Positions 1-9,053 are shown, numbered from the stretch's first letter. The stretch: DNA of 64,000 bases from Flammeovirga sp. OC4 (GCF_000812565.1 NZ_JTAM01000029.1:1-64000), one strand, 5' to 3'. The notes: a model not told the origin generated them from the letters alone. A program made the numbers and translations.

Positions 1-90
1 TCCTATAAATGCTTGTAGAAAGGTTGATTAAAAGTTGAAGAAAAACTTAGTTTACATTGTATTTAAATTTATTCCTACAAATCTTGAACT

Positions 91-555
91 ATGAAAGAAA
101 TAGAAGCCTTACTTACAGATATTGAATCCAAAATAGAAAATCATTACCTTCTTCAATCCTCTATTTCTGAGGCTAATGTTGGCTGGCATATAAAACATAG
201 CTTATTAGTGTTGGATAGTGTTATTGAAGCTATGAAAAAGTCCGATCCCCAAAAATATAAATGGTCATTTAAATTACCTCGATTGATTGTTTTTGGTATG
301 AATAAAATTCCAAGAGGAAAAGGAAAGTCTCCAAAAATGGTAAGGCCGGAGAAATATGATGAAGCCTCTCTAAGAGCTGATTTAATAGTGACGAAACAAA
401 AGATGGCAGATCTAAGCACTCTTGAAAAAGATAAATATTTTAAACATCCTTATTTTGGAGATTTAAAAAAGAAACAGGCAATAAAGTTTCTAATGATCCA
501 TACCAAACATCACATGGCAATTGCGGATGATATTATAAAAGCTGATAATAAATGA
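91..555 (+). CDS. DinB-like (possibly DUF1569) protein
   Basis: This is a small cytoplasmic protein of 154 residues with no signal peptide. An early WH-x-x-H element (around residues 31-35) and a late H-T-K-H-H element (around residues 138-142) resemble the scattered metal-binding histidines of the DinB/YfiT four-helix-bundle fold, and the overall layout recalls the Bacteroidota DUF1569-type group. Members of this fold include metal-dependent thiol transferases, but many have no known role, and I assign none here. The gene stands alone, 55 bp upstream of a secreted nuclease-fold gene on the same strand. The ATG start is the only reasonable one. The family call is from pattern recognition only. 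Confidence 0.6.
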   Translation: MKEIEALLTDIESKIENHYLLQSSISEANVGWHIKHSLLVLDSVIEAMKKSDPQKYKWSFKLPRLIVFGMNKIPRGKGKSPKMVRPEKYDEASLRADLIVTKQKMADLSTLEKDKYFKHPYFGDLKKKQAIKFLMIHTKHHMAIADDIIKADNK

Positions 556-610
556 TACCGTTTTCCTATTTTTGGTTTACTTGCGAGTCTAATCGAAAAT
601 AAAACTAATA

Positions 611-1561
611 ATGAAACAAATTCAATTATTCTTTCTTCTATTTTTCACGGCTTTTAGTTCGCTGTTTGCACAAGAAGTAACAATAGCAACTTTCAATGCA
701 GAGTTTCTAAATAAGAAGAAAGTACAGCTCAAATTTGGCTTACCTTATGATATGAAATATGCTTCTAAAAAGGAACAGAAATTTTGGGATAAGGAAGAAA
801 ATAGGTCTGAAAAGCTTCAAGAAGCGTCTGCAAATGTCGCAGAAATGATCAAGAAGATTAATGCAGATATTATTACCCTTACTGAGGTAGGTACTCGTGA
901 AGACTTGGAAGTTCTTGTAGATGAATTAAAGAAAATAGAAGTCACTTACGATTACTGGGAAGTTTGTGATAGCAAAGATACTTTTACAGGGCAACATGTG
1001 GCTGTTTTGTCAAAATACCCTTTAAAAGATACTTGGTATGAGATTGAAGGAACTTCAATTTACCTTGAAGAACTCGATGGAGACGCTGAAGGACAAACGG
1101 GGATAAGTAAAGGAATGAAAGTAACCGCTACGATTGAAGGGAAAGAGGTTGATATTTTTGTTCTTCATTTCAAAAGTGAAAGAGGTGGGTTTGAGAGCGA
1201 TGCCAAGAGAATTGCTCAGGCGAGTATTGCTCGAAGAGCGATCATAAAACAGCTCAATCTTGGCAGAAGAGTAATTGTAACAGGAGACTTAAATGCTGAG
1301 AAAAAGAGCCCGTCAGTCTATAGAGTCAGAGGGTTTGATGATATCTATGAGGAATTGATTCAAACAGGAAGATCAGAATATTTCAAGGATTTTGATGTGC
1401 GATGGACCTATAATTATAAGGGAGAACCGGAGCAAATCGACCATATTCTATTTTCATCAAACATAGCCAATGAAAAGGATATTCATACTAAAATCATCAA
1501 AACTGACAATGAATTAGTATCTGATCATAATCCGGTGATCGTTAATTTCAAATTGAAATAA
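611..1561 (+). CDS. Secreted endonuclease/exonuclease/phosphatase-family protein
   Basis: The protein has 316 residues and begins with a signal peptide (hydrophobic residues 4-18, likely cleavage after A20). The mature part carries the landmarks of the EEP metal-dependent phosphodiesterase fold: TFNAEF with Asn29, TLTEVG with the metal-binding Glu near residue 94, GDLNAE near residue 225 and the C-terminal SDHNP motif near residue 305. Family members cut nucleic acids, phosphoinositides or sphingomyelin. An exported copy in a marine bacterium could act on extracellular DNA or phosphodiesters, but the substrate cannot be read from sequence. It is monocistronic and followed immediately by a strong hairpin shared with the convergent GTPase gene. 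Confidence 0.85.
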   Translation: MKQIQLFFLLFFTAFSSLFAQEVTIATFNAEFLNKKKVQLKFGLPYDMKYASKKEQKFWDKEENRSEKLQEASANVAEMIKKINADIITLTEVGTREDLEVLVDELKKIEVTYDYWEVCDSKDTFTGQHVAVLSKYPLKDTWYEIEGTSIYLEELDGDAEGQTGISKGMKVTATIEGKEVDIFVLHFKSERGGFESDAKRIAQASIARRAIIKQLNLGRRVIVTGDLNAEKKSPSVYRVRGFDDIYEELIQTGRSEYFKDFDVRWTYNYKGEPEQIDHILFSSNIANEKDIHTKIIKTDNELVSDHNPVIVNFKLK

Positions 1562-1579
1562 CAAGTACTTTTCAACATA

Positions 1580-1620
1580 AAAATACCTACACCGAACAAA
1601 TAGTTTAGTGTAGGTATTTT
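1580..1620. terminator. Bidirectional terminator
   Basis: A perfect 13-bp inverted repeat (arms 1580-1592 and 1608-1620) is flanked by A and T runs on both sides. It lies between the ends of two convergent genes, so it probably terminates both. Confidence 0.85.
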
Positions 1621-1642
1621 TTATACATAGGTGAAAAATATT

Positions 1643-2860
1643 TTACTCAAAAGCATAAGACCTCTCTACAGGCCAATTGTCTTCATACCCTAATTTCCAA
1701 CGGAGTGTTTTTAGTTCATCCTCAGTAGCAATACACTCATCAAGGTCTTTGATGATTTGTGCCTCATCCATGTCTTGTCCAATGATGACCAATTCATTTT
1801 TTCGATCGCCATACACCTCATCCCAACCCGCTTCAATTGTTTCTTGATTTTCAATAAAAGCCAAGTATTGAAGTCGCTTTTTGTGATGCATACTACTCCA
1901 CCACACACCAGCACTATCCGCTTTTAACGAACCTCCAGCCTGACTCCAAACTAATGCCTGCTCAGGACGTGAAGCCAGCCAAAACAATCCTTTACTACGG
2001 ATCACAGTACTTGGGAACTCATATTGAACGTAAAACCAAAATCGTTCTGGGTCAAAAGGTTTTTCATTACGATAAACAAAAGAAGAAATTCCATACTCTT
2101 CTGTTTCAGGTGTGTGTTCCTCTTTATTGAGTTCTTCAATCCAACCTTCACTTTGCTCTGCTTCCTCAAAATTAAATAACCCAGTATTCAAAATTTTAGG
2201 AGGATCGACCTTACTGTAAGACGACTCAATAATTTTAGCCGATGGATTTAACTTATGAATAGCCGCTCTTAAAACACCCAAGTGCTCCTCAGTGACAAGA
2301 TCAGTTTTATTTAGGATGATTACATTAGCAAATTCTACGTGATCCGTTAAAAGGTTGACTATCGTTCTATAATCTCCATCAATATCTGTCAATTCTCTAT
2401 CCACCAATCGTTCTGGACTACCAAAATCCTTAAAGAAATTGAAGGCATCAATCACCGTCACCATCGTATCGATATAACTGAACTTTGATAAATCGATTCC
2501 ATTTTCTTCATCCACAAATGAAAAAGTCTGAGCTACTGGAACGGGTTCACTGATACCAGTACTTTCAATCAGTAGGTAATCAAAACGTTCTTCCTTTGCG
2601 AGTCGTTCTACCTCTACCATCAAGTCTTCACGTAGCGTACAACAGATACAACCGTTGCTCATCTCCACTAATTTCTCTTCAGTGCGAGATAAAGTGTTTT
2701 CGTTTTTGACTAGCTCCGCATCAACGTTTACTTCACTCATATCATTGACAATGACGGCCACTTTCAGTCCTTCTTTGTTGTATAGAATATGATTGAGAAG
2801 AGTAGTTTTTCCAGCTCCGAGAAATCCGCTCAAAACAGTTACAGGTAGTTTCCTATTCAT
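1643..2860 (-). CDS. COG0523 (CobW/YciC/ZigA-type) GTPase, putative zinc chaperone
   Basis: This is a G3E-family P-loop GTPase that is thought to deliver metal to client proteins under zinc limitation. From the preferred start, the Walker A motif GFLGAGKTT is at residues 12-20, the metal-binding CxCC at C71, C73 and C74, ESTG at 99-102 and the NKTD guanine motif at 184-187. A C-terminal CobW_C domain contains the [11 protein letters not shown] segment typical of the YciC/ZigA branch. An in-frame ATG at 2905 would add 15 residues, but that extension runs through an operator-like palindrome and lacks family similarity, so I prefer 2860. Two palindromes upstream suggest control by a metalloregulator. 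The zinc assignment is inferred from the subfamily. Confidence 0.85.
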   Translation of the reverse strand: MNRKLPVTVLSGFLGAGKTTLLNHILYNKEGLKVAVIVNDMSEVNVDAELVKNENTLSRTEEKLVEMSNGCICCTLREDLMVEVERLAKEERFDYLLIESTGISEPVPVAQTFSFVDEENGIDLSKFSYIDTMVTVIDAFNFFKDFGSPERLVDRELTDIDGDYRTIVNLLTDHVEFANVIILNKTDLVTEEHLGVLRAAIHKLNPSAKIIESSYSKVDPPKILNTGLFNFEEAEQSEGWIEELNKEEHTPETEEYGISSFVYRNEKPFDPERFWFYVQYEFPSTVIRSKGLFWLASRPEQALVWSQAGGSLKADSAGVWWSSMHHKKRLQYLAFIENQETIEAGWDEVYGDRKNELVIIGQDMDEAQIIKDLDECIATEDELKTLRWKLGYEDNWPVERSYAFE

Positions 2861-2878
2861 AAGTTTAAAGTTTTTAAG

Positions 2879-2931
2879 TGCGATAGTGTCGCAAAATAAA
2901 TCCAATTGAATGTAAACGCAACTTTATTGCA
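2879..2931. promoter_or_regulatory. Tandem operator-like palindromes upstream of the COG0523 GTPase
   Basis: Two 15-bp elements have the same architecture. One is TGCGA-N5-TCGCA (2879-2893). The other is CGCAA-N5-TTGCA (2917-2931), with four of five arm positions matching. Their centres are 38 bp apart. Fur-family repressors such as Zur bind short inverted repeats like these, and COG0523 genes are common Zur targets, so a zinc operator is a reasonable inference. Confidence 0.4.
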
Positions 2932-3014
2932 GGTTTTGTGTGATAGCTATAAAGGAAAAAACAGTAATGTTAATGCTATGGTTTACTGATTGCAACTAAT
3001 GTAGGATCAAACAA

Positions 3015-3042
3015 AAAGCCAACCTAAGGCTAGATTGACTTT
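3015..3042 (-). terminator. Probable terminator of the cupin gene
   Basis: Read on the minus strand, an 8-bp stem (one G-T pair) is followed by TTTTTGTTT just past the cupin stop codon. The stem is modest, so this is a moderate call. Confidence 0.5.
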
Positions 3043-3067
3043 CCATTTTATGTATAATAAATGAGGA

Positions 3068-3502
3068 TTATTCCTCATAAATATCAAATTCAGCTGAAAT
3101 AGATTTCATCAATTCAGCATCTTCAAAATCGGCATCGGTGAGTTTAGAAAGTTTCTCGAGGTATAAATCAAACTGACCATTTTTGAAGATAGTGAGCATT
3201 TTTCCACCCTCCACGCATTTTGCCGCATGCCATACATTTGGAGGCACCGTGATGGTATCTCCGGGCTTGCCAATTACCGTTTCATCATCAAAAATTAATT
3301 CTACTTCTCCTTCAAGAATATAGAATATCTCAGTCATGATTTTATGGTGGTGACGTGCAAGGAAAAAGCCTGGTTTCAGAGTGTCTTCTACAAAACTGAG
3401 TTCCCCGTTAGTGTGGTTAGACGAGAGTTTCACAAAGCAGTGATCTTGTGAATAGTTGTAGTTTTCTCCTTCTCCATTTCTGATGACTTCTCTTTCTTTC
3501 AT
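3068..3502 (-). CDS. Single-domain cupin protein
   Basis: This 144-residue cytoplasmic protein has one cupin_2 beta-barrel. The first conserved motif is seen as RHHH-x4-E followed by ILEGEV (about residues 47-66). The second is PGDTITVPPNVWH (about residues 81-94), which supplies the last histidine ligand. The histidines and glutamate are intact, so metal binding is expected. Single cupins of this kind include isomerases, dioxygenases and sugar-binding proteins, and nothing in the sequence or neighbourhood selects one. The C-terminal 40 residues are charged and helical. It is transcribed alone. Confidence 0.8.
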   Translation of the reverse strand: MKEREVIRNGEGENYNYSQDHCFVKLSSNHTNGELSFVEDTLKPGFFLARHHHKIMTEIFYILEGEVELIFDDETVIGKPGDTITVPPNVWHAAKCVEGGKMLTIFKNGQFDLYLEKLSKLTDADFEDAELMKSISAEFDIYEE

Positions 3503-3613
3503 AGTATTTGAGTAGATTGATATTTAATTGATAATCAAAAGTATAAATTATCATTTTTTAGAGAAGAAATGAACTGTTTCATAGAAAAGTGAAAATATCT
3601 ATTGGAAAGAGAA

Positions 3614-4567
3614 TTATAATTTAGCTTTTAATTGACATACCCAAATATTTCTAGTAAACTTCACTTTCCCTACTTTATCAACAGTACAGAAATCCACCAT
3701 TTCAAGGTTATATTTTTCAATAATCACTTTAATATCAGAGATAGAAACAATCACCAATCTTGAGGCAATTTTTGAGGCAGATGCAATGATGTTTTCTACA
3801 ATTTCATCACTTGAAACTGAGTATAGATTGTAGGGTAAGTCGATAATCGCCGCATCATATTTTTGAGTAATGTCTTTGATGTCTTCATTATAGACTTTTG
3901 CCGAATAACCATAATGCTCTAAGTTTTTTGTGGTATGATTGTAGGCCTTCCAGTTGATATCACATCCTTCAATATTAAAACCTGCATAACACCCTTCTAA
4001 CATTACTGTTCCTACACCGCAACACGTATCAATCAATCGTTTTTCTTTATTTCCTTTAGAAGCAATATTGACCAATGTTTTGGCTGTATTCATACTCAAT
4101 GAATTACTGAAAGAACAGGGTTTATCATTGTGTTTTTGCCATTCAGCATCATCTCTGATCGATTCACCAAAATACCATACCCCTTCAAAATTACATAAAG
4201 CATAAGTCACAGTTGGGTTGTAATAATCAGGCTCTCCCGTGATGATATAACCAATATCGCGAAGTTTATTTAAACGAGGTTTGTAGCCAATTTCGTCCCC
4301 TTTCAGTTTTTCATATTCCAATTTGAAGCCTTCAGCACATATTTCTTTCGCCTTAATGCTTTCCAGTAATTCATCATAATTTTCAGTAGCAAAGAGAATG
4401 TCAATTCTTTTCTTGATAAAAGCACTGCTGTCTGGTTCAATTTTTACATCAGAGAAGAAATGATTGCCTTGGAGTGCTTGATCAAAAAGTATTTTTGTCT
4501 CAAGTTCACACATGGAGATCTCATTTGAATTGTATTTGATGATATATAAAAACTGTTCCTTTTGCAT
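3614..4567 (-). CDS. Trm11/UPF0020-like SAM-dependent RNA methyltransferase
   Basis: The 317-residue protein has a poorly conserved N-terminal half and a Rossmann methyltransferase domain from about residue 155. The SAM-binding motif is DTCCGVGTV (180-188), an acidic motif II follows at EGCDINW (200-206), and the catalytic DLPY is at 243-246. This D/N-P-P/L-P-Y class usually methylates exocyclic amino groups, and Trm11-like members form N2-methylguanosine at tRNA position 10. An N-terminal THUMP domain is not obvious to me, so the RNA substrate is an inference. It is monocistronic, with the sulfatase gene upstream separated by a hairpin. Confidence 0.75.
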   Translation of the reverse strand: MQKEQFLYIIKYNSNEISMCELETKILFDQALQGNHFFSDVKIEPDSSAFIKKRIDILFATENYDELLESIKAKEICAEGFKLEYEKLKGDEIGYKPRLNKLRDIGYIITGEPDYYNPTVTYALCNFEGVWYFGESIRDDAEWQKHNDKPCSFSNSLSMNTAKTLVNIASKGNKEKRLIDTCCGVGTVMLEGCYAGFNIEGCDINWKAYNHTTKNLEHYGYSAKVYNEDIKDITQKYDAAIIDLPYNLYSVSSDEIVENIIASASKIASRLVIVSISDIKVIIEKYNLEMVDFCTVDKVGKVKFTRNIWVCQLKAKL

Positions 4568-4634
4568 AGGGGTATGTGAATTAATAAAAAAGGCTTCATC
4601 TGACCTAATGCCAAATGAAGCCGCAAGTTAATAC

Positions 4635-4681
4635 TAAGCAGTTATACAATCAAAACTCAATTTTAAATGTATAACTGCTTA
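4635..4681. repeat. Hairpin-forming inverted repeat, related to a copy near 54.6 kb
   Basis: This is a perfect 14-bp inverted repeat (arms 4635-4648 and 4668-4681) with a 19-nt loop. It lies between the sulfatase stop and the methyltransferase start. There is no T-tract in the minus direction, so it is not a classical terminator. The arm sequence AGCAGTTATACAA recurs at 54598-54610 after the M3 peptidase gene, also as a hairpin. Confidence 0.6.
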
Positions 4682-4691
4682 AAACGTAGTA

Positions 4692-6278
4692 TTACTGTTT
4701 CGATTTCAATCTTTCTTCATTCCACCTTTTAAAATCGTCCATAGCACCATCAATGGAGAAGGAATCAATTTTTTCTATTTGAGGATATTTATAAAGCGAT
4801 TGGATAAATTCACCCACAGTAGCACCCGCTTTGTAGATATATGGAGCACGTTTTGCCAGCCAAGCCCAATAAGAGTTAGAGTCAGTGTCCGCTCTTTCAT
4901 AAGGGTCTCTTCTGATATTAAAGATTTTTGGTAAACGAAGTGGGACAAATGGCTCTGCCCATACTTGCATGGTGCGTGCTCTTTGTTCCATAAATACCAC
5001 TTTCCAATCATCCATTCTGACTGCCGTCACATCACCATCATCTGAAGTATAAATAAAGTTACGTCTTGGACTCTCTTCTGCTTCTCCTTTGAAATAGGGA
5101 AGCATATTGAAGCCGTCAATCGTCGTTTGTACTTTCCTGTTTGCATAATCAATCCCCTTTTCTAATTGAGCTTTGATATCCGTTACTCCAACGGCAGCCA
5201 TCACCGTCGGCAACCAATCTTGATGAGAAACAATACCAGTAAGTATTTTCCCTTCAGGAATAGTACCTTTCCACATCACATGACAAGGCACTCTATAAGC
5301 ACCTTCCCAGTTGGTGTTTTTCTCAGATCTGTAAGGAGTCACTGCACCGTCAGGCCATTCATTATAATGCGGACCATTATCTGTAGAATACATAATGATG
5401 GTATTTTCCATCACACCCAATTCCTCCAATTTTGCTAAGATCTTTCCAATATTTCTGTCATGATCTACCATAACATCCGCATAAAAAGAATCCCCCCCTT
5501 GACCAGAAATACCTTTGATATCATCTGCACGGTAAGTAGGGAAGTGCATCCCAACGGTATTGTACCACAAGAAGAATGGAGCATCTTCTTTCGCTTTTTC
5601 ACCTACCCATTCAATTGCTCTTTCCGTGATTTCTCTATCCACCGTTTCCATTCTTTTCTTTGTCAATGGACCCGTATCCGTAACTCTGCCGTCGGCATAA
5701 GAGTGGATCACACCTCTTGGTCCAAATTTATCTTTAAACCAGTCATCTTGAGGATAATCAGGGTGTTCAGGTTCTTCCTCTGCATTTAAATGGTATAGGT
5801 TGCCAAAGAATTCATCAAAACCATGGTTGGTAGGCAACATTTCATCACGGTCACCAAAGTGGTTTTTGCCAAACTGAGCAGTAGCATAGCCCTCTCGCTT
5901 TAATAGCCAAGCTATAGAAGGGTGTTCAGGTCTAAAACCTGCATTCGCACCTGGAAGCCCTACTTTTGAAAGGCCAGATCGAATAGGATTTTGTCCCGTC
6001 AGGAAAGAGGAGCGTCCGGCAGTACAAGACTGCTCTCCATAATAGTCTGTAAAAGCAATTCCCTCTTCTGCAATTCGGTCAATATTAGGTGTCATATACC
6101 CCATTTGACCGCGGTTCCAAAATGATAGGTTGAATTGTCCTATATCATCTCCCCATAAAATGACGATGTTAGGTTTCTTAGGTGTTTTTTTCTCAGGTTT
6201 TTCACTAGCGTAGGAACAAAATGCAATTCCTAGCGAGAGTAATACTAGAATAGTTTTTCTCATAATTAAGGTTTTCAT
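4692..6278 (-). CDS. Secreted S1-family sulfatase
   Basis: The 528-residue exported protein has a signal peptide (hydrophobic residues 9-22). The type I sulfatase core follows: metal-binding aspartates D44 and D45, the formylglycine signature C85-T-A-G-R89 that needs oxidation by a formylglycine-generating enzyme, and later HFGDRDE-like and TDNGPH elements supplying further metal and sulfate ligands. Such enzymes remove sulfate from marine polysaccharides or glycosaminoglycans. The exact S1 subfamily cannot be read by eye. ATG at 6263 (MRKTIL) is an equally good start. A polysaccharide deacetylase is transcribed divergently 188 bp away, which hints at sulfated-glycan use. Confidence 0.88.
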   Translation of the reverse strand: MKTLIMRKTILVLLSLGIAFCSYASEKPEKKTPKKPNIVILWGDDIGQFNLSFWNRGQMGYMTPNIDRIAEEGIAFTDYYGEQSCTAGRSSFLTGQNPIRSGLSKVGLPGANAGFRPEHPSIAWLLKREGYATAQFGKNHFGDRDEMLPTNHGFDEFFGNLYHLNAEEEPEHPDYPQDDWFKDKFGPRGVIHSYADGRVTDTGPLTKKRMETVDREITERAIEWVGEKAKEDAPFFLWYNTVGMHFPTYRADDIKGISGQGGDSFYADVMVDHDRNIGKILAKLEELGVMENTIIMYSTDNGPHYNEWPDGAVTPYRSEKNTNWEGAYRVPCHVMWKGTIPEGKILTGIVSHQDWLPTVMAAVGVTDIKAQLEKGIDYANRKVQTTIDGFNMLPYFKGEAEESPRRNFIYTSDDGDVTAVRMDDWKVVFMEQRARTMQVWAEPFVPLRLPKIFNIRRDPYERADTDSNSYWAWLAKRAPYIYKAGATVGEFIQSLYKYPQIEKIDSFSIDGAMDDFKRWNEERLKSKQ

Positions 6279-6466
6279 CTGAAATAATTTACTGTCAAGT
6301 ACCCAACTAGATTTATTATTAGCACTTAATAGATTGAGTTGATATTCTTTAGATTAGATATAATTTACCACTAATGAATTGTTAGTAGTTAGATTATGTT
6401 CTAAATTTAAAACAAGTACTAATCCTGTACAAATGAATCTTTTTTTAGTGCAAACTAGTTTCAGTA

Positions 6467-7255
6467 ATGAGAAAAATAACTACTACCTTTCTTCTTTTCT
6501 TTTTTGTAATCAATGTAATCTATGCCCAAAGTGATACACCTTGGAATGGGAAAAAATGTGCAGTTGTATTGACCTATGACGATGCCTTGAATGTACATTT
6601 AGACAGTGTAATGCCAGTTTTAGATAAGCATCATTTTAATGGGACATTTTATGTAATGGGTGATACCGAAATTCTGAATAAGAGAATGGAGGAGTGGCGA
6701 AAAGCATCCCAAAAAGGACATGAATTAGGCAATCATACTTTAGCACACCCTTGTGACGGAAGTATTGATAATAGAGATTGGGTGATACCTGAAAGAGACC
6801 TCAGTAATTACAGTATTATTAGAGCCGTCAATGAAATCAAAACAACAAACACTTTATTGAAAGCCATTGATGGAAAAGACGAGAGAACGTTTGCCTACCC
6901 TTGCGGTGATTTGACAATTAATGGAACAACTTTCTATGATCAAGTAGAAAGTGAGTTTGTAGCGGCAAGAGGAACTTTTCATGGTTTGGAATCAAGCAAG
7001 ACCATTGACATGAAGAATATCAAATGTTTCAGTATGCATGGACAAACAGGGGAGGAGATGATCAAGCTAGTCCAAGAGGCGGAAGAGCAAAACGCATTGG
7101 TGGTATTTCTATTTCATGGTGTTGGTGGTGAGCATAGTTTGAATGTTTCCAATGCTGCACATATTGAACTGATTGAGTATTTATCAAAGCACAAGAAAGA
7201 TATTTGGGTAGATACGATGGTAGAAGTAGCTCGTTATTTAAAAAATGAAAAGTAA
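6467..7255 (+). CDS. Secreted polysaccharide deacetylase (NodB-like, CE4 family)
   Basis: This 262-residue protein has a signal peptide cleaved near A20. The NodB fold is shown by TYDDA (residues 36-40, catalytic and metal-binding aspartates), the HxxxH metal ligands H90 and H94 in GNHTLAHP, a FAYPCGD motif and the late LFHGVG motif. CE4 enzymes remove N- or O-acetyl groups from chitin, peptidoglycan or hemicelluloses. The substrate is unknown here. The stop codon lies 3 bp before the next start, so it is co-transcribed with a lipoprotein of unknown function. It is divergent from the sulfatase gene. Confidence 0.85.
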   Translation: MRKITTTFLLFFFVINVIYAQSDTPWNGKKCAVVLTYDDALNVHLDSVMPVLDKHHFNGTFYVMGDTEILNKRMEEWRKASQKGHELGNHTLAHPCDGSIDNRDWVIPERDLSNYSIIRAVNEIKTTNTLLKAIDGKDERTFAYPCGDLTINGTTFYDQVESEFVAARGTFHGLESSKTIDMKNIKCFSMHGQTGEEMIKLVQEAEEQNALVVFLFHGVGGEHSLNVSNAAHIELIEYLSKHKKDIWVDTMVEVARYLKNEK

Positions 7256-7258
7256 ACT

Positions 7259-8128
7259 ATGAACAGATTAATTACACTACTCTTTTTAAGCCTATTATTA
7301 TGGAACTGTCAATTACAGAACAAGCCCAAAGCGTATGTTTTTGATCCACCTCAGATAGAGGATAAAGAACTATATGATATTGATAGTTTGCCCTTTTTCG
7401 AAACTGAAATTATGCAAGCGGCATCTTCTAATTTTGAGAGAATGATATCCTATGATTCTATGAGGTCAAGGTTTAATAATTTCACGGATAGTATCATGGA
7501 CAAACATTATGAAGAGTATGATGATAATGAAGATGACTTATTTGATCCTATTGAGGCAATAATGTCTTATCAACCTTCTATTACGATTGATACTACAAAA
7601 ATCATCAGTTATAAAGTGAGTAAATGGCATAACTTTAAATTACCCATCCTTTCCTCAGGTAAAGAAGTTTACCCTAAAAGACATCTAACTCCTCCTGTGC
7701 ATGAACATGTTAAAGGATATAGAGTGTGGATTTCAAACTTGACAGATAGTATTAAATATATAGCTGCTCAAGATGGAGATATTATGGCTATCCAAGAAGC
7801 TTTAACTCCTGAAGGGGAATGGAAACCCATAGAATATTGGGTACATAGTTGGTGTGGGAATAGTATACATTATAATCCTCTTCCAGGTCTATCTTATGCT
7901 TATTTTACAATACCGATCTATAAAGGAGAATACAAAACAAAAATAAGATTGAAAGTTTATAATCAGAAGGAGGTGTTGTATTCTAATGTCATTGAAGGGG
8001 CTATCAATCTTAAACAATTTCAAGAACCAAGTGAATTTGTATTATCAAGCTACAATCGAAGGAAAAGAGAAGGACGTTGGTATGGTAATATTTATTTTAA
8101 TAAACCAGATAAAACAGATGTCCTCTAA
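7259..8128 (+). CDS. Hypothetical lipoprotein
   Basis: I do not recognise this 289-residue protein. It begins with a lipoprotein signal (hydrophobic residues 5-15, lipobox ending at C17). The mature N-terminal third is acidic and low-complexity, with an E/D-rich run near residue 85. The second half contains alternating hydrophobic segments suggestive of a beta-sandwich, including a WVHSWCGNS motif. The start is 3 bp after the deacetylase stop, so the two are almost certainly translated from one message. That implies an envelope role linked to the deacetylase. Confidence 0.7.
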   Translation: MNRLITLLFLSLLLWNCQLQNKPKAYVFDPPQIEDKELYDIDSLPFFETEIMQAASSNFERMISYDSMRSRFNNFTDSIMDKHYEEYDDNEDDLFDPIEAIMSYQPSITIDTTKIISYKVSKWHNFKLPILSSGKEVYPKRHLTPPVHEHVKGYRVWISNLTDSIKYIAAQDGDIMAIQEALTPEGEWKPIEYWVHSWCGNSIHYNPLPGLSYAYFTIPIYKGEYKTKIRLKVYNQKEVLYSNVIEGAINLKQFQEPSEFVLSSYNRRKREGRWYGNIYFNKPDKTDVL

Positions 8129-8134
8129 TTAAAA

Positions 8135-8170
8135 ATCCCCATCAAAATGAATCTCAATTTTGATGGGGAT
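8135..8170. terminator. Bidirectional terminator
   Basis: A perfect 14-bp stem (arms 8135-8148 and 8157-8170) with an 8-nt loop lies between the lipoprotein and convergent TerC genes. It has A and T runs on its sides. Confidence 0.85.
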
Positions 8171-8192
8171 ATTATTTATATAAATATCAAGA

Positions 8193-8960
8193 TTAAGCTG
8201 ATACAGATTCTTTTTCAGCATTACTGATTTTAGGGTTCTTTTTTCTACTTCTAATATTAAGAAGTTCCACGCCAAATGCGAAAGCCATAGCGAAGTAAAC
8301 ATATCCCTTAGGAACGTGAACACCAAATGCCTCGATCACTAATAGGAAACCAATCATTACTAAGAATGAAAGGGCTAGCATTTTAATGGTAGGGTTAGTA
8401 TCTACAAAATTGGCAATTTTCTTAGAGAAGAATAACATTACGCAAAGTGATATAATTACGGCAGCAATCATAATTGGTAATTCTTTTACAAGTCCAACTG
8501 CGGTTAAGATTGAATCAAAAGAGAAAACAATATCAATCAATACAATTTGAACTACTCCGCTCCAAAATGATTTTACTTTTTTGACTTGCATTTCTTCCTC
8601 GTCTTCACCTTCTACATGAACGTGAATCTCGCTTGTCGTTTTGGCGATTAAGAATAATCCGCCGCCAAGTAATATCAAGTCTCTGCCACTCAATGCTCCG
8701 TCTACACCAATAAGGTCTAAGAAAGGAATAGTAATCAGAGGATCTTCCAATCCTACAAGCCATGAGATAGAAAATAATAAACCAATACGAACAACTAATG
8801 CCATCATGATACCTAAGCTTCTCGCTTTGTCCTGTTGTTCTTGAGGGAGTTTTCCACTAACAATAGAGATGAAAATAATGTTGTCAATACCGAGGACGAT
8901 TTCAAGTAATGTTAGTGTGATTAAACTGATTAATCCAGCAGTTGTGAAGAGTGCTTCCAT
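8193..8960 (-). CDS. TerC-family integral membrane protein
   Basis: The 255-residue protein has about seven hydrophobic membrane segments. Two acidic in-membrane motifs mark the TerC family: LEIVLGIDN (about residues 19-27) and DIVFSFDS (about residues 142-149). These aspartates and glutamates are thought to bind or move metal ions. Characterised relatives export manganese or work in tellurite-resistance membrane complexes. A charged H- and E-rich loop lies near residues 110-130. No ter genes are adjacent, so a metal-homeostasis role is the more likely inference. It lies downstream of a universal stress protein gene but is separated from it by a terminator. Confidence 0.85.
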   Translation of the reverse strand: MEALFTTAGLISLITLTLLEIVLGIDNIIFISIVSGKLPQEQQDKARSLGIMMALVVRIGLLFSISWLVGLEDPLITIPFLDLIGVDGALSGRDLILLGGGLFLIAKTTSEIHVHVEGEDEEEMQVKKVKSFWSGVVQIVLIDIVFSFDSILTAVGLVKELPIMIAAVIISLCVMLFFSKKIANFVDTNPTIKMLALSFLVMIGFLLVIEAFGVHVPKGYVYFAMAFAFGVELLNIRSRKKNPKISNAEKESVSA

Positions 8961-8992
8961 TTTAGTGTTTAAGTTGAAAATTTATAGCAATA

Positions 8993-9028
8993 AAAAGCTC
9001 TAAAACCAGGAGTGATCTTAGAGCTTTT
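8993..9028 (-). terminator. Terminator of the universal stress protein gene
   Basis: An 11-bp stem (8993-9003 with 9018-9028) is followed on the minus strand by TTTTTATTG, just after the upstream gene's stop. Confidence 0.8.
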
Positions 9029-9053
9029 GAAATGTTTTTTTGATTTAGGAAAA

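Noticed and set aside
2861-2905. Longer N-terminus for the COG0523 GTPase starting at 2905
   Set aside because: The extra 15 residues have no family counterpart and the DNA there contains an operator-like palindrome.
4692-8128. A polysaccharide utilisation locus formed by sulfatase, deacetylase and lipoprotein
   Set aside because: There is no SusC/SusD pair, sugar hydrolase or regulator in this stretch and the genes are divergent. Shared glycan use is possible but not shown.
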